From Trochalopteron elliotii (Eukaryota > Chordata > Aves > Passeriformes > Leiothrichidae): a DNA stretch of 64,000 nt. Shown here piece after piece: positions 14,621-27,600 of this stretch. The stretch spans positions 1,540,427 through 1,604,426 of the forward strand of contig JANPWX010000010.1 of assembly GCA_024734555.1 (NCBI GenBank), written 5' to 3'. A program made the translations under genes and the position numbers. Within the stretch, counting starts at the first letter, position 1. Every line of letters starts with the position of its first letter. The notes beneath the pieces are model-generated. The model did no database searches. It saw only the letters and a program-made list of their open reading frames with translations, and was not told the origin of the DNA.

Positions 14621-14675
14621 ATTAAAACTGACTCTCAATTTTAATAGTTCATTTCCTTTCTTCTTTTCATCACAG
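14621..14675 (+). other. ST6GALNAC3: Splice acceptor region of exon A
   Basis: A branch-point-like CTGAC (14628-14632, candidate A at 14631, 44 nt before the exon) is followed by a pyrimidine-rich tract (14651-14671) and CACAG ending at 14675. An alternative AG two bases later (14677) would break the reading frame, so the first AG is chosen. Confidence 0.85.
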
Positions 14676-14870
14676 AGAAAGTCCATTGTTGCTGTGAGTT
14701 TCATTGCAGCATTCCTCTGTCTGATCATCGTTCGTCTCACAAATGAAGTAACTTTTCCTTTGATCCTAAACTGCTTTGGACAAACCAGAGTCAAGTGGAT
14801 CCCATTTTCTAATGGCCAAAGGCAGCCTCTGAAAACTCATTATGGATATATAAATGTAAAAACACAAGAG
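14676..14870 (+). CDS. ST6GALNAC3: ST6GALNAC3 exon A: membrane anchor and stem
   Basis: This internal coding exon belongs to alpha-N-acetylgalactosaminide alpha-2,6-sialyltransferase 3, a Golgi type II membrane enzyme. The enzyme moves sialic acid from CMP-sialic acid to the GalNAc of sialyl-Gal-GalNAc groups, as in conversion of ganglioside GM1b to GD1alpha. The exon is 195 nt, 65 codons, open throughout in phase 0, with acceptor CACAG and donor GTAAGA. The translation starts with basic RKS. A hydrophobic signal-anchor follows (about codons 4-20, containing AVSFIAAFLCLIIV), then RLTNEV and a stem with NCFGQ, KWIPF and THYGYINVKTQE at the end. These blocks match my memory of the vertebrate ST6GALNAC3 N-terminus and not the longer Gln-rich stem of ST6GALNAC5. 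The initiator Met and about five more residues must come from an upstream exon not seen here. The GTG at 14694 is an internal Val, not a start. Confidence 0.95.
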
Positions 14871-17739
14871 GTAAGACCTGGTTTTAACAGTCTGGCAAAA
14901 TGGACTGGTAGATTTCTTTTGCTCTGATCCCATCTAATGCTTTTTTACAACCTGCCCAGTGTAAAAATTGAGCAAGAGTGTTTCTGAGCAAAGTGGCTGT
15001 TTTAGAAGTCTGCTACCACTTAAATGACCTCTGAAATTTTAAAAATCTCTCCCCCATCTGCAGTGGAGAAAGCAGTGAAATGGCCTCAAAAATACCCTTG
15101 ATAGAGTAAAAACTTGTATAAACAAAAAAGAAAATTTTTCAGATTAATTTCAATCCTTCAATCCCTCTAATACAAAAGGAAATTTTCTTTGTTGTAATAA
15201 GGTCCTAAAAATGTTTCATTTTGCCTGGGCTTCCCAAAGAAGTACCTTATTTTTGTTTGTATGGGCATGAAAGAGGAAGAGGCAGTGATTTGTGAAATGA
15301 ACATGTGTGAGGCTAGTAAATGTATAAAGCTAGAGGTTTACTGGATTTTTCTGGAAGTGTTGCATTAATACTTGATAGCTATTTCAAAGCTAGCTATGTA
15401 TTTGCATTCCGAACTTTAAAAATGACTGATGTGTATCTGCTTTGCAAAATACTTGCTGTGTGATAAAAATACTTGTCTGATGAAATTAGGTTTTACAGGG
15501 TCTCCTGCTTTAAAGTGTCTTAAAATTTCTAGAGCTACTGTTGGGTATTGATGGTGGTGCATTTTCTTCAGACTTTTTCCTCTCTCTTTGTAATATTTGT
15601 AAAATGGAAACTTTCAAAATAAGATAACATAAAAAATGAACTCTTTCTATAGTTTGTGATCAGTTATAACACTGTCAGTCATGAGAAATACTATCAGACT
15701 TCCACTAATTGCTAGTTATTCTTTTCTATAGAATTACAGTTATTAATAAGTGAAATTCATTCACATAACAGCTTTTATAGAGAATGAAAATACTTTACCC
15801 CTTCATTATATTTAGTCCTGTAAGTGCATTGGACTAGTTAGTTATTATCATACCTTTAGTGGGTTAAATATGAAAATCAGAATGAGAGAGAGGTAGTTTT
15901 TAGCCTCTTTTAAACATATATAGCTTTTAATCATTGTTCCTGTAAGATGCAGCACTATTTTGGAGGCCAAAGTACCTTATCTATAAAGCAGAAAAAGGAC
16001 AAACACCTGAAAGGAGAACTGTTCAGATGTGACTAGTAGTCCCAGGAAAGGCATGGGAGGTGCTGTTGAGCTCAGAAGGGTTAAGGCTCCATCCAGCATC
16101 TCCATCCCTCCAGGAATGAGAGGGCAGCGTGTTCTGCATGTCCCTGGGTTGGGGCCACAGCGGCAGGCCTGGAGTCTGAATGAGGCTGAACTGCCACGGT
16201 CACTTGATCACTATCAGTCTGAACTGATCACTGGAGAAGAGAGGAGCATGCTAATCCATTTTTATTCACCACTGCCTTCAGCAGAGGTTAGAAGTAGTTT
16301 GTGAGGGCCTTAATTCATTCTTAAATTTGATAACACGCTTGGAAGTTCTAACAGTAAATGGAAATGAATGTCCTGAAAGCCGGTGACCGGTATCGATTCC
16401 TAAGACATTTGTCTCAATTTAGCTTAGGTCATGAAGGATTCCTTAAACTTAGTAATTTTAGTTGTTTTTCCTGCTGTATTTGCAAATTATATTAATATTT
16501 GCTAATCAAAATGATAATGAAGAACCTGAACATGGCTTGCTTATTGTAAATGTACCAACTTTTGACTTAATTATTCCCTGTGTGAGGGAACTTTTGTTAT
16601 GATGCTCATGTGGAAAGCTTTTGCACAGCTCATGTTCCTAACTCACACTCATAGCTTTGTCAGACTTATATGTTAGCAATATGTTAGAACACATATTGCT
16701 TTCTCAAATGAGCATTTGTATACTATTTGTATTAATATAGCCAGAAACTATCAGTTATGAATTTCTTTATTGCATCAAATACATTGAATTTCTGCTCATT
16801 TCATAAAATTTAGATATTTTCTAGGTTTTTTTGTGCTGCTGCAGTATGTAAGATAAGCAGAAAAGTCTATTCTGTGAGACAAGCTAAGGCCTCAGACAGA
16901 TGTGGCCAAGTTTTTTGCAAAATGGGACACATGGTATCTCGTCAGGAACCAAATAGTGTGAGGAAACAATACTGCAATGAATTATCAGAAAACAAAGTGA
17001 TGGAAGAGAAGATAGGAGAGAAGGCTTTTAAAGATGTGGATTTTGGCTTTTTATCTTCTCTTTTATGGAGGGAATCTTTTTGCACCTGTTGCATGTGCTC
17101 ATATTCTCTCTCCTAGAGTGTCCTTTGAATCCTGTCACACCACTGGTTTCTCCTGCTGTCTGGTAGCACTCCCTCCTGTTCCTCAGCCACTTCTAACATC
17201 CTCCTTCTTTTCTTCACGTTTGTTCTCTGTTCTCCTTTTACCTGTTCCTCTCAGGCTGCACTCCAAGGTCTGGCTGCATGCCAGCTCCTCAGTGTACTTA
17301 AATACTTAAATGTACAAGGTCAACAAACCAGAGGAATCAGGGTAATTTGCCACCAACCCAATCAGTCATCTGAAGTGACAGGGAAGCCTGGGAAATCTAG
17401 AATTAACTACTTCTCTGCCTTTCCTGTCTCGCTATTGTATACTTACTTTCTAAAGAAAAAGGAAAACCAAACCAAACCAAAAAAGGCCCAACCCCCCAAA
17501 CTTTTCCAAAGCAATAAAAGTTTAAGTTAGGAGGAGCTGGTTTTTTGGGGGTAAGGCTGAGTGGGATGAGACTTGAAAAATCTTAAAAGACAATGGAAGA
17601 TTAATTACTTGGTTAAAGTGGTAGTGATCAATCATTTGTATTAAAAAAGATCAGGAAATACGGTGATATGAACATTAGTGTTTATATCAAGTAAAAAACA
17701 ATGGTGTGGCTGTTATTAGGTATGATCAGAATAATGCTG

Positions 17740-17978
17740 TAAAGACAGTTTTCACGGGTGTTGTGTATTTGACTTGACACTGTAATATTGTGGAATTTTT
17801 ATTATTAAAAAGTCTGAAAAAAATTAAGATTACTAAAACTCAATTATATTGGAGTATTTAATGTAAAATGCAAAGAGAGACAACTTAATCCACAATTAAG
17901 GCTGTACATAATACAGGGTTGTTGCTATGGTTTCCTTGATTTGTAGCCATAGCAACAGCTTTGGGAAAACTGTCTTTA
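17740..17978. repeat. 239-bp segment bounded by 14-bp inverted repeats
   Basis: TAAAGACAGTTTTC at 17740-17753 is exactly reverse-complemented at 17965-17978. A second inverted repeat is nested next to the right arm (17921-17956). The size and the terminal arms resemble a small non-autonomous DNA transposon. However, I see no clear target-site duplication, and the arms do not match a family I recognise. A chance or structural inverted repeat is an equally good reading. Confidence 0.3.
17921..17956. other. Perfect 10-bp hairpin with RFX-like half sites
   Basis: GTTGCTATGG (17921-17930) pairs perfectly with CCATAGCAAC (17947-17956) across a 16-nt loop. One more A:T pair and then a G:U pair can be added outward. 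Each arm resembles a half of the RFX X-box (GTTGCCATGGCAAC-type), but the halves are too far apart for a standard X-box. The pairing is seen directly; factor binding is an inference. Confidence 0.4.
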
Positions 17979-18430
17979 TGTACAGTAAATATATTAGATT
18001 TGAAATACAAATAGACGTGAAGTGTTGTATATAGTGGGCCATTATGTCTAGACACATTATAGTTTCACTTTGGAGATATTTCTGAAATAGAGGATTCTTC
18101 ACCTAGAAAATTTGCATCCAGAGCCCACCCTCACTCCCCCCAGTAGGAGAGGATCTTGTAGTAGCCTTCCATAATGTGATCTCTTTTCCCTTTTCAATAT
18201 CCACATCCGAGGTGACTCCTTGAGATTTGTGGGAAACTCTGCCTGTCTGTTTTGCAGTATTGCTGTCTCACTCAATACATGAATTTTGACCTTTCAGTGA
18301 GAAGGAGGTGTATGAACAGGATGACCTTTCTTTCACTTATTTCCTCCACTTCGTGCCTGTGGATTTTTGGTGAGAGGTCCCATGAAATCTGTCTTTAGGA
18401 AATGTCATGCCTATCATGTTTTCTTATTTT

Positions 18431-18496
18431 TATCCTATTCTTATATTCTTATATTTTTAATCCTATTCTTTTATCCTATTCTTTTTATCCTATTCT
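18431..18496 (+). repeat. Degenerate tandem repeat of TATCCTATTCT
   Basis: Four copies of an 11-base unit begin at about 18431, 18459, 18472 and 18486, separated by T-rich spacers of variable length. One copy starts AA instead of TA. It is a young-looking, irregular minisatellite in a pyrimidine-rich strand. Confidence 0.8.
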
Positions 18497-21400
18497 GCTT
18501 TTTCATAGAAAATATTAATTTGATACAACTCCACAGTGGTTACGCAATTGAAACCTATTGGAATAAACTTCGTCCCCACCCACATCAAGCTGATGTAATG
18601 ACTCTTTTTGTGTATCAAAAATGGGGAAGCAGATAAAAAGAAGCAGGTAGAGAAAATATAACCTTCCTCCTTCTTTCATACCACTCCTACTCTACAAAGA
18701 GTTCTGGCAAAATTAATGAACATCATGTATTTAAATTGCAGCATTATGACATCAATTTAAAATCCATTAGCAGTTTGAAACTTTATGCTAGGCAAGTCTA
18801 ATAGTGTTCTTGGATATTTGATTGTGCTTCCTGAAAGGTGAATAGTGAATAGATTTTTACTCTACCGTCAGTATTAAAATAATGTAGCATTTTCCTACAT
18901 ACGTAAAATCTGAAATATAGCTGCAATAACACTTGAAGCATAATTATAAAAGTATATTCAAGTACTGAACAAAGATTAAATTGTTCTTGGAAAAGGGTAA
19001 GTTCTGAGATGACCTAAAATGCCTACATTAAACTGCAACTGTGAGATCTAATGGCTTCCTCTGAAATGAATTTTGAGGGAGCAAAGAGCCTTTGTGTCAT
19101 GAACATTGAAGAATCTTGCATTACAGTGATGAGCGCTAGATAAAAGGAGTGTGCATTGTAGCACTTAAGACTTTTTAAAAATCCTGTCATAACTGAAAAA
19201 CTCATCAGTACTGTATTGATATTGAAGAAATCCATTTGGATCATATTATCCCATACCGTTTTGTCCCTAACCTGAACAGAGCTGGGTACAAGCATTAATT
19301 ACCCACAGCTACAAACGTGTGACTGGACTGCCTAAATCTGGTTCCTTTTTTTCTTTTCCTTTTTGCCAGAAGTTCTGTAGTAGAACTTGGCTGAAATGGG
19401 TGGAGGTTTCCACAAATGAAATACCCCAGGTATGAATATTAACAGGAGGCTACACACCTTATATATATTTGTGTTGTCATTTTTGTTGTTATTTTTTTAA
19501 CACAATAAATTAAGTGCCCTTAAAAATTACCTGAAATGTAGAGGAAAACTAACATGACATGCAGAAATATGGGTTGTGATGTGGTCTCTGGCTGTAAAAA
19601 AAGGCACATACAATTTCAATAATAGCAAAACCATAGTGTTCAGTGTGTTATAAGTAATCATTCAATGGACCCACACCAACCATGAGACACCATCTTCTTA
19701 CAAAACTTGAAAAAATTTAGGTTTTTTTTAAATTTAAAAATGCAGAAGAAAAGCAAAAAATGGGATTGACGTTTGAAGTTAGTTCCTCTCCTGATATGGG
19801 AAGTAAGAAGAAATTTTCAAAAAGACTAAAATTTTATAAGAAATATTATAAAAAATGTAAAGATAGCAACCAACCTGGGAAGGTTTGTTTTGCCTCTGTT
19901 AGTAATGGTTGAAAATGACACTATGAAGTGTCAGTGGAGAATATTGGAGTGCTATTGGAGAACGGATTTGGGTTTGATGTCAGAAGAGAAGGTACCAGAC
20001 TCTGAATATGAGTGGTGTGTTCAGCTGACTCCAGAGATGCTTGTTTCATACTCTTCTTGGGAAAAACTGGGTCCTAGAGAGGCTAAAAAGCTACATCAGC
20101 CAAAACTCCCTGTGCCAGAAAGTTACATTAGTATTTAATTTCTGACACATGGATTACTTCTGTCCTGTCTTTTCCTTTGGGATCTTGTTCTGTGTTACAA
20201 ATTAAGAATTCACAGGATATTTTGGTAATAGAAAGTCATTTGTTTCATAGTAATTTATCATTTATATCCCTTCTAAGACATGGTTTTTTTATCAGTTGCA
20301 CAGTTACTTATTTCAGCCTCAAAAATAAGGTAGTAATAATAAGAATGAAAATACAATTAAACATGCAGTATCTGGCTATTTTTATATTCTGGATATTTTT
20401 CTGCTTCCATTTTATAAATTTTCAGGAACAATTTTTGTTGGAAGTATTGCAGAAGGATTAGTTACATAACACTTTAAATGACAATCACATTTCCTGTTAA
20501 ACTTCTGAGAGACATTCATATGGTGGGTTGATGGTTCCAGTCCCCCCACCCCTGTTGTGTTTTCTGTCTGTACCAGAGCTCCCATTCCTGGCTCTGGGAG
20601 CCATAGGCACACACTCAAAAATAAAATTCCTGCCAAGGACTTTAATCACTAAATGAGGAATTCCAGGAGCACATCTTCTATTACAGAAATAGATCTCACT
20701 AAACAAATAGACCTCACCAGAATCCTCACTGTCCTCTTCCTCTTTCCAACGCTCTTTTGGCCTGGAAGAAGAGAGAATGATCCAAATAAGCTGCAAGGTC
20801 CACTTGAAACCACTCAGGCTGTTATGAACCTACAGGAGAGAAGGGAGCACAGATAATGTGTGTCCTCAGTAGAGCAAATCCTGCCAGCTCAGCCGTTTTC
20901 CTTCTGTATATATGGAATTAGCTTAGGTTTTTAAAGCTGCCACGACTCTGATGGTGTCTCATGAGGAAAAAGTCAAGTGCCAGGATAAATATATCAAGTA
21001 TTCTATACAGAGGAATTAAATCTGCTCCACATACAGCCTCAGTGTGATGAGTCAAGCAGTGTTGCCTGTGTGGCAGCTCTGCTTTAAAAAAAAAAGACTA
21101 AGGGACTTGAAAAGAGATTACTATCAGCCAGTGAGCTGTGCCTTCAAAAGTCAATCCCTAAAGAACCTGGGCTGGTAGAAATAAATGTCTACGATGCAGT
21201 CGTGGGCTGGATTGATCTGTTGAATGGAGCTTTTAGGTTATATCGCAGAAGGTTACTGGTATCAAAGATTTGCCATCCACCTTGGTTATATGTAATTTTC
21301 AGAGATTTCTTCCATCTTCTTGGGGATTTTTTTTTACTGCTGCTGAAGGGTAGGGTTATAGTAGCTAAAATTAGTTTCCCTATTGAGAAGATGGTAGTTG

Positions 21401-24400
21401 TGTTCTCCATGTGAAAAGTGTGAACAATGAATGTCTCCCCAAATGAGAGACACACACCTAGAAAATTGACTAAAGATCATCTGGAAAACAGAAGAAGAGC
21501 CGGCTTTTGCAGTTAGCTAGCTTTATAGGCAAATTTCTGCCAGCAATGTTTTGTTTTAGCTTGAATGGCAGGTGGACTAGAAAAGTGAATGGAGTATTCT
21601 TTGGACTGGTAAAGAAAAGAGAGGTTTGGTGTAGTGTCTTCTTGAGTGAGACAAAACCTCTGGGGGAAATAGGAAGGATGTAATGAGCAGATGAGAGGTG
21701 AGGCTTGTCAAGGAGAGGAAGAAGGAACTTACTGATTTTACCCTGGATGAAAACTTACTTCTTTACCATGACATGATTTCAGCTTTTGTTGTCAAATGAA
21801 GGATGGGCTGTTTTGCATTAATGGCAGGTGAGGCGTCTCCTTGGTGTTCCAGTTCATCCGCTGGGAGAGCAGTGCCCTGTCATTTCCTCCCTGAATATTC
21901 TCCCACTACTGCTGTTTAAAAATGAGGATGCCTTCATCAAAAGAAGCTCAGTGTCATTCTCCTGAGATGATACTTGGAGTCCATTTCTCACAGAGATTCA
22001 AGGTGTCCCATTGCAGCAGAGTGTTGCTAGTTCTGGATTTGGTGATGACAGCTGAGGCACACTTTGTACTGGTGTATAAAATACACCAGAGAGTAAAAAG
22101 AGTCACTAAAAATGGAATTTTGCTCTTACAATCGTTGCTACACAAGGGCTTCCTGCTGGCTATGGCAATCAGTGAGTTCAGCTCTTTGAGCTCTTGCCCA
22201 GCACTGCTATTCTGGCAGAGAGGCACAGCACAGAGCTGACCCAAAGCTATTAATACTTCCCTGCAGGGAGCCGCATGCCAGCCACACACAGACGTGTGTG
22301 GGTGCACATGTAAACACAGCAGCTAGAACTCGCTCAAGAGACAGACTCCTAACACTGACAGTCATGCCAATTACTAGTTAGCTTTAAAGCCACAGCCATC
22401 TTCCTTGAAAGCCTTTGCTTTCCAAGTTTGCTCCCATGGCCATCTGTCACAGCCTGCCTTTGGCAGCTTCAGGTTCTGCTCTGAGGCTCTGCGGATTGAG
22501 CACAGAGTTTTGTCTTTTTTATTGTTCTCAGAGTGGGTGGAAAGTTTCTGTCACATGAACCTTTTCTCTTAGGCTTTTTGTTAGATTAAAATGTGAACCT
22601 TTAATGCATATTTGAGCTGTTAATCTGTGCTATCTGCTCTCAAACCAGGATGGAACAGGTGGACTGCTGTAAGTGCTGCATAGAGAGAAATGAGCTCAGA
22701 GACCCTCTCGGAGCAGATGCAAATTGTACCAGCAATAATTGCTTTTCTTGGGATAGTTTCTCTTGTCTGGCTGAATACCTTAGTCCGTACTACCAAATCT
22801 GTGTTATTTGGTCTGTAAGAGACCTTTATGAATGTTGTATTCAAAAACCTCATGGCCATTAATGGCATTACTGTGCTGGCAATGTGTACATCTTAGAGCT
22901 CTGCTTAATAGACTTAAGGTAACTGTCACAAGGAGCTGCAGTTTCTGTAGGTATAGCTGTAAATTTTGTTTACTCATCATAAATCATTTTGTAACTGCCT
23001 CTAAACCAATAAATTGTATTCCCACCACTATTGGAAAGTTCATTGCAAATGGTATCCATGCAGATATACCCTAAAATGAAGACCAGTTCAATCTGGGGAG
23101 GGATGGGGGGTAGAAAAATGAAGTTCTGTGTTACTTGCAATATTTCTTTCTTCCATCTTTATTTTTCTTTCTCTCTAATTTATATATTTTCCATATTGAG
23201 CTAGTTGGAGATCACAGTAATCTCTAGTTCCCTGTCACTTAGAAAAGCAGTTAGCCCATCAGATGAATAAATACAGTGTTAAATAAAAATCCCCAACCAA
23301 ATGCAGAGAAATTACTGGAGTAATTTTGGGATTGTCCTCTTAATAACAACAATTCATCCTCCTTTCTAATCCCCAGCCCCAGGGATGCATAATACTGCCT
23401 TTACCTTTTCATACCAGTCAAGTCCTCTTTTCTGCAATTAATAACATCATTTTTTGAAGTAGCCCTTCTGGAACTTTTCTTTAAGAGTTTCTTGTAGTTA
23501 GGACCCAGAGTTTTGGATTTGAAATTGATGAAAATGCTACCAGTCTTAGATCAGTATTTCTCCAGGGGATAGAACGTGCTTTGTTCCCGTTAGAGACTGA
23601 AAAGTGCACTCCAGGGTCTCATGTTAGTATTACACCAGCCGAAGTGCAAGTAGGTTTGGGTTGATTTCCCTGGTTCTAGTTCAGTGATGCTACAACCCTC
23701 CCTCCTTTCTGCCTGTTTCAGTGCTGGTACCTAGGATTCACCTAGGATTTTTAAAGAGAAAAATATAATTTCTGGAGTACATCAATTTGAAAAAGTGTAT
23801 TTCTAAGCTTTTACACAGAAGCCTTCAGACTCCTATGAAATGCCTGACTGCATGCACAGGACACACTCCAAGGTAGTTCCAGGGCATTACACTGAAAGCT
23901 TAGATCAGCACTGGCAAATATCCTACGACAGAAATTAAGTACCAAGGTGAAGGATAAAGCCTGGCCTTTAGGTAAAAACAATAACCCTGTATTTGATGAC
24001 ATACAGTGTCTTATGGAATTGATCAATGAACGACAGTTTTGTTCTCAGGTGTTTTTTGTCTAATTAATTTTATTGATTTAGCACCATTTTCTAGCTTACA
24101 ATACAATTTCTTGTGTCATCTTATTCCTAACATGTAGAAAAATTGTAATGTCAATCCTATTTCCTATTAGATCTTCCTTTTTACAGCCAGTCCATGCTGT
24201 CTAAAACTGCTGATTTTTCTTCCCCTCCAGTTTGGCTTGCCCTTTACTGCCAAAAATTTCTTTCACTAGATCATCAGATTTCCTCTGCCCCCCAAATATA
24301 TATTACTATTTATGCTTTGAAGGCATAGTTTGGAGATTTAGGAGATAAGAGGCTGTTCTTAAGTCACCTACTACTGCATTCTGCACAAGGTTTGATTCCT

Positions 24401-24610
24401 GATGGAGTTGAGATGTGGCCTCAAGATGAATATATTGATCCAGTTTTCTGGAAGCAGGCTTTGGAAGAGCATCTGGAAATAGGTTTCAAATCAGAAGAAC
24501 CTGTGGCAAAACTGTGTCTCAAGTCAGAGTTCTTTTTAAGTTTCTTTCTGATGTCCTTATTAGAATGCTTTATTTTTCAAATGGAGTGAGCCCAAAAAAA
24601 GTTTAATTGA

Positions 24611-24670
24611 AGCCATGTCAGTGTTTCCCAAAGGCTGAGTACAAGCCCTTTTCAGTGTTTCCAAGGCTGA
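24611..24670 (+). repeat. Imperfect two-copy tandem duplication, about 33 bp unit
   Basis: The block AAGCC..CAGTGTTTCC(C)AA(A)GGCTGA occurs twice in a row (cores 24619-24638 and 24653-24670), with two single-base differences in length. It creates an apparent protein repeat in one frame, but no other coding evidence is present. Confidence 0.7.
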
Positions 24671-27600
24671 ACCAGCTCTCTAGTAAGAAGCCAGAAAAAT
24701 GCAGTTTTCTCAGGCACACAGCAGATGGTGCTTCTTCATTAGTCATCTCCATGGCAGACCTTCAGAGAGTCCCACAGGAGTGCCTTGGAGGTAGTGGGAT
24801 CATCCTTTGGGATCCTCATGCTGGTTAGGTCACTCTGGAACTGTCCTGTTCATTTTTGCTCCAGTTGGCCCTTGGTGTTGAATGTGCCTTGTCACCATCA
24901 GTCTCAGTGACAACGGATGGAGCTGATGACATTATTGTAAGGCAAGTAATGATGGTTAGTGCTGATCTTTTACTCAGAAAGGAGAGGGCAGAGGAATAGG
25001 CTGGGACTCTTATGAGCTTGCCTCGGTTTCTGTCCCACTGCTGATGTGGACCAAAGTATTCTTTACTGCTTCAAGATCATCATGTTTGTAAAGAATTCAT
25101 GTGTATAAAGAGCAAGTAACATTTTTTGACCAAGTTACTTGTGGTTGTGTTCAAATATTAAGATGTTATAGTCATATTGACTGTCTTAAAATGATTGTGA
25201 ATCTACTATCCCGGATAGATTATCCCTTATTACCATTGTACTACAGCCAGAACTTTATTGTCAGAACAACAACGAAAATAATCTTTGCACTGCACTAATG
25301 CTTCATTCTGATTGACAAAGGATGAGGCAATCCACATACTGTGACAGCAGTGTTGGCATATATTATATAATGATATATAGCAACGTCCATAGACTGCCAT
25401 TAATTTCTGCATGAATCCTGTCTGTCGTTGATAAGCACGTGTAACTCCTAATAAATTATTTTGGAGCTGAGCATAAGCATCAAGGAGAAAGGACTTTTGT
25501 AGGTATGGGGGCTGGTGATAGCTGAAAATGAGAAGGCAAAACTGACAGATAATTGTAGATGAGAAGTCATTTAAAAGCAATAGAGAGGGGTGATATTGTT
25601 TCCTGTTTAAAATTAGTTGCCACCTCTGCTGGTTGCAATGCAAGGTAAGTTCTGCTGTAAAATCTCAATCATTTGATCATTTGTTATGTATAGGCTGTTG
25701 ATAATAACATAGGAGCCAGCTCCCTTCACTTGCTCTTAAATGGCTTGCTCCCATTCTGGTGGGTGTTATCCACTCCTCATTTCCAGGGGAAGAAATGGCC
25801 CTCTGTGAGACTGTTTATCTGAGTAGCACAGAAATAATTTTCTGCAAACATAACTATTACCATAACAGAACCCTTAAAAAATTACAGTGACACTCTGAGT
25901 TTTCTGAGATTAGTGTCTTCCTTTAAGGTCTCTATTTCCTCTGGCATTACTTCCAGTCCTGTTCACTGAAACTGCAATGCATGTCTGCCACAAATAGGAT
26001 GAATAATGCATATATTTTTTCTGCTAGTTTCAGAGTGCTAAATAGTTGCATATACAAAAAATAAAATCTAGAGCTGAAAGAAGCCAATTGGCCACTCATC
26101 ACCCTGGTAGTAAATGATTGACCCATATACCATGTTATCTCAGGTTTTAACCTGCCTGTTGCTATAATTGCAATTCTTTGGCCTTTACCACATCCCTTAG
26201 AAGATCATTTGGTACCACTTGAGTATTTTCTGAGATTGAGATATGGCAAATATTACAGCTGTTTATATCTCTTTATTTCCTGTTTCTTTAAAAATCCTAG
26301 ATGTTTCTGGTTCTTATTCTCCTTTTTCTTCCAGTGTGTACAGACACTTGCAGTTTCACCTTTATCACCATGTTATTAAGCAAAATGCTTCCTTTTTTTT
26401 CCCTAAATCATCCATAGAAAGAGTCCACTTATTCCTCACTTCTTGCTGTCCAGTTTCCTAGAACTCAGTATGGGATTGAGCTGTAATGGAAGAGAGGAGA
26501 TGACATAGCATGGTCCCCCTGTTTCTAGATATCAAAATACCTTAGATTTATTTTTCCTAGCATGTCTTGGATCTTTTTCCATGAGGCGAATCACTTCACT
26601 GTCTTCCAAGATGATGCCCACCATGTTACTTTCCACGTGCTTGTGCACTCTTTCTGGAAGTACCATTTGTTTTCTCCTGAAGCTGGTTTGTAAAAATAAG
26701 GCAGATTTAGCAAGGAAGAGATCACAAATACGGTGTTGTATGAGGCCAATTAAAAACGGTTTAGAACTAAAAGGCAAAGTGATTTTTTTTTTGCTGGGTG
26801 GTTGGTTTGTGGTTTGTTGGGGTTTTCCTTCTTAGTTTGTTTCAGTCCATATCAGAAATCTTATAGTGGTTTAAATTATTCTTGAAAATAGGATTTTTGG
26901 TCATAATTTTTCCCATTCAGTCTGCAGTAGCATTCCTGCAGTTTAAATGCCCTTGTTCATTAGAGGAACAGTTTTCATAATGGAATAACAGACTGGATCT
27001 GTTAAGAAATTAGAGCTTCATTTTATGTTCAGAACACTTGATTTGTATATATGTCTGTATTTTTTGTACATTCAGATTAATTGTTCAGTTGTCTAGGGAG
27101 TTGTATTCTGAATTCCTGAAAATCTGTCTTTTTATCAGTCTTTAGTAAATGCAAGAATGCCTCTAGTAATTTCCCTTCACTCACTAAGCATGTCATTTCT
27201 CTTTGAAAAATCTAGTTTGTCTGGCGAGATCTTTATAAACATAAATATAATTTTAGCAACTACATATCACTAAGAGGCATTTCTATGTTAGATCTGAGTG
27301 AATAGATATTGCATAATACATCTTAAAATCTGTTTGAATTTTTAAGTTGCTAGATTATTCATGAATGTAGTTTTTTTGTTTCTTTCCAATATGAGTATCT
27401 ATCTCTCTATAAAATCATTACTTATTTCTAGATGCAATGAAGTATTTATGTACTTAAGGATGTCCAAGAGATTTTCTACTGTTTTGTGTTTGAGACAGCA
27501 TGATTTTTAAAAGTACTCAACACAGAGCCAGTGTCTATTACTTAAAGATTGTGGTGATTGGAGAGGGCAAGGGTGTTTCTGGATGGTATGGTTAGATTTG

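Larger units (their letters stand above)
1..14675 (+). other. ST6GALNAC3: Upstream intron of ST6GALNAC3 (3' part)
   Basis: No exon could be supported here. The short open frames (at most about 90 codons) have no recognisable domain, no flanking splice signals that fit, and often an equally open frame on the other strand. I looked for the very short first coding exon expected upstream (roughly six codons starting with Met and ending at a GT donor) and did not find it, so it probably lies outside the window. Contents worth noting are an A23 run near 200, a nested hairpin at 4551-4605, homopolymer and TTTG-type tracts near 5.45, 9.24, 11.15 and 11.93 kb, a TCCC tract at 10.5 kb, and a possible conserved element at 12.8-13.5 kb. 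I recognised no CR1 copy in this stretch. Confidence 0.85.

Noticed and set aside
14694..14927. GTG-initiated frame as an independent small protein
   Set aside because: It is the internal part of exon A read through into the intron. The Val codon is internal and the real exon begins at 14676.
22282..22301. 8-bp hairpin CCACACAC-AGAC-GTGTGTGG
   Set aside because: It is a simple CA/TG palindromic patch. Such short stems are frequent and nothing around it suggests a function.
24392..24589. 65-codon acidic frame that reads somewhat like a globular protein
   Set aside because: No splice sites of suitable phase and no family were recognised, and the frame runs into low-complexity hydrophobic residues.
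25230..25643. 137-codon minus-strand open frame
   Set aside because: There is no recognisable domain, composition looks like translated AT-rich intron (many Cys, Gln, Leu), and no splice or promoter context is seen. It is compatible with chance.
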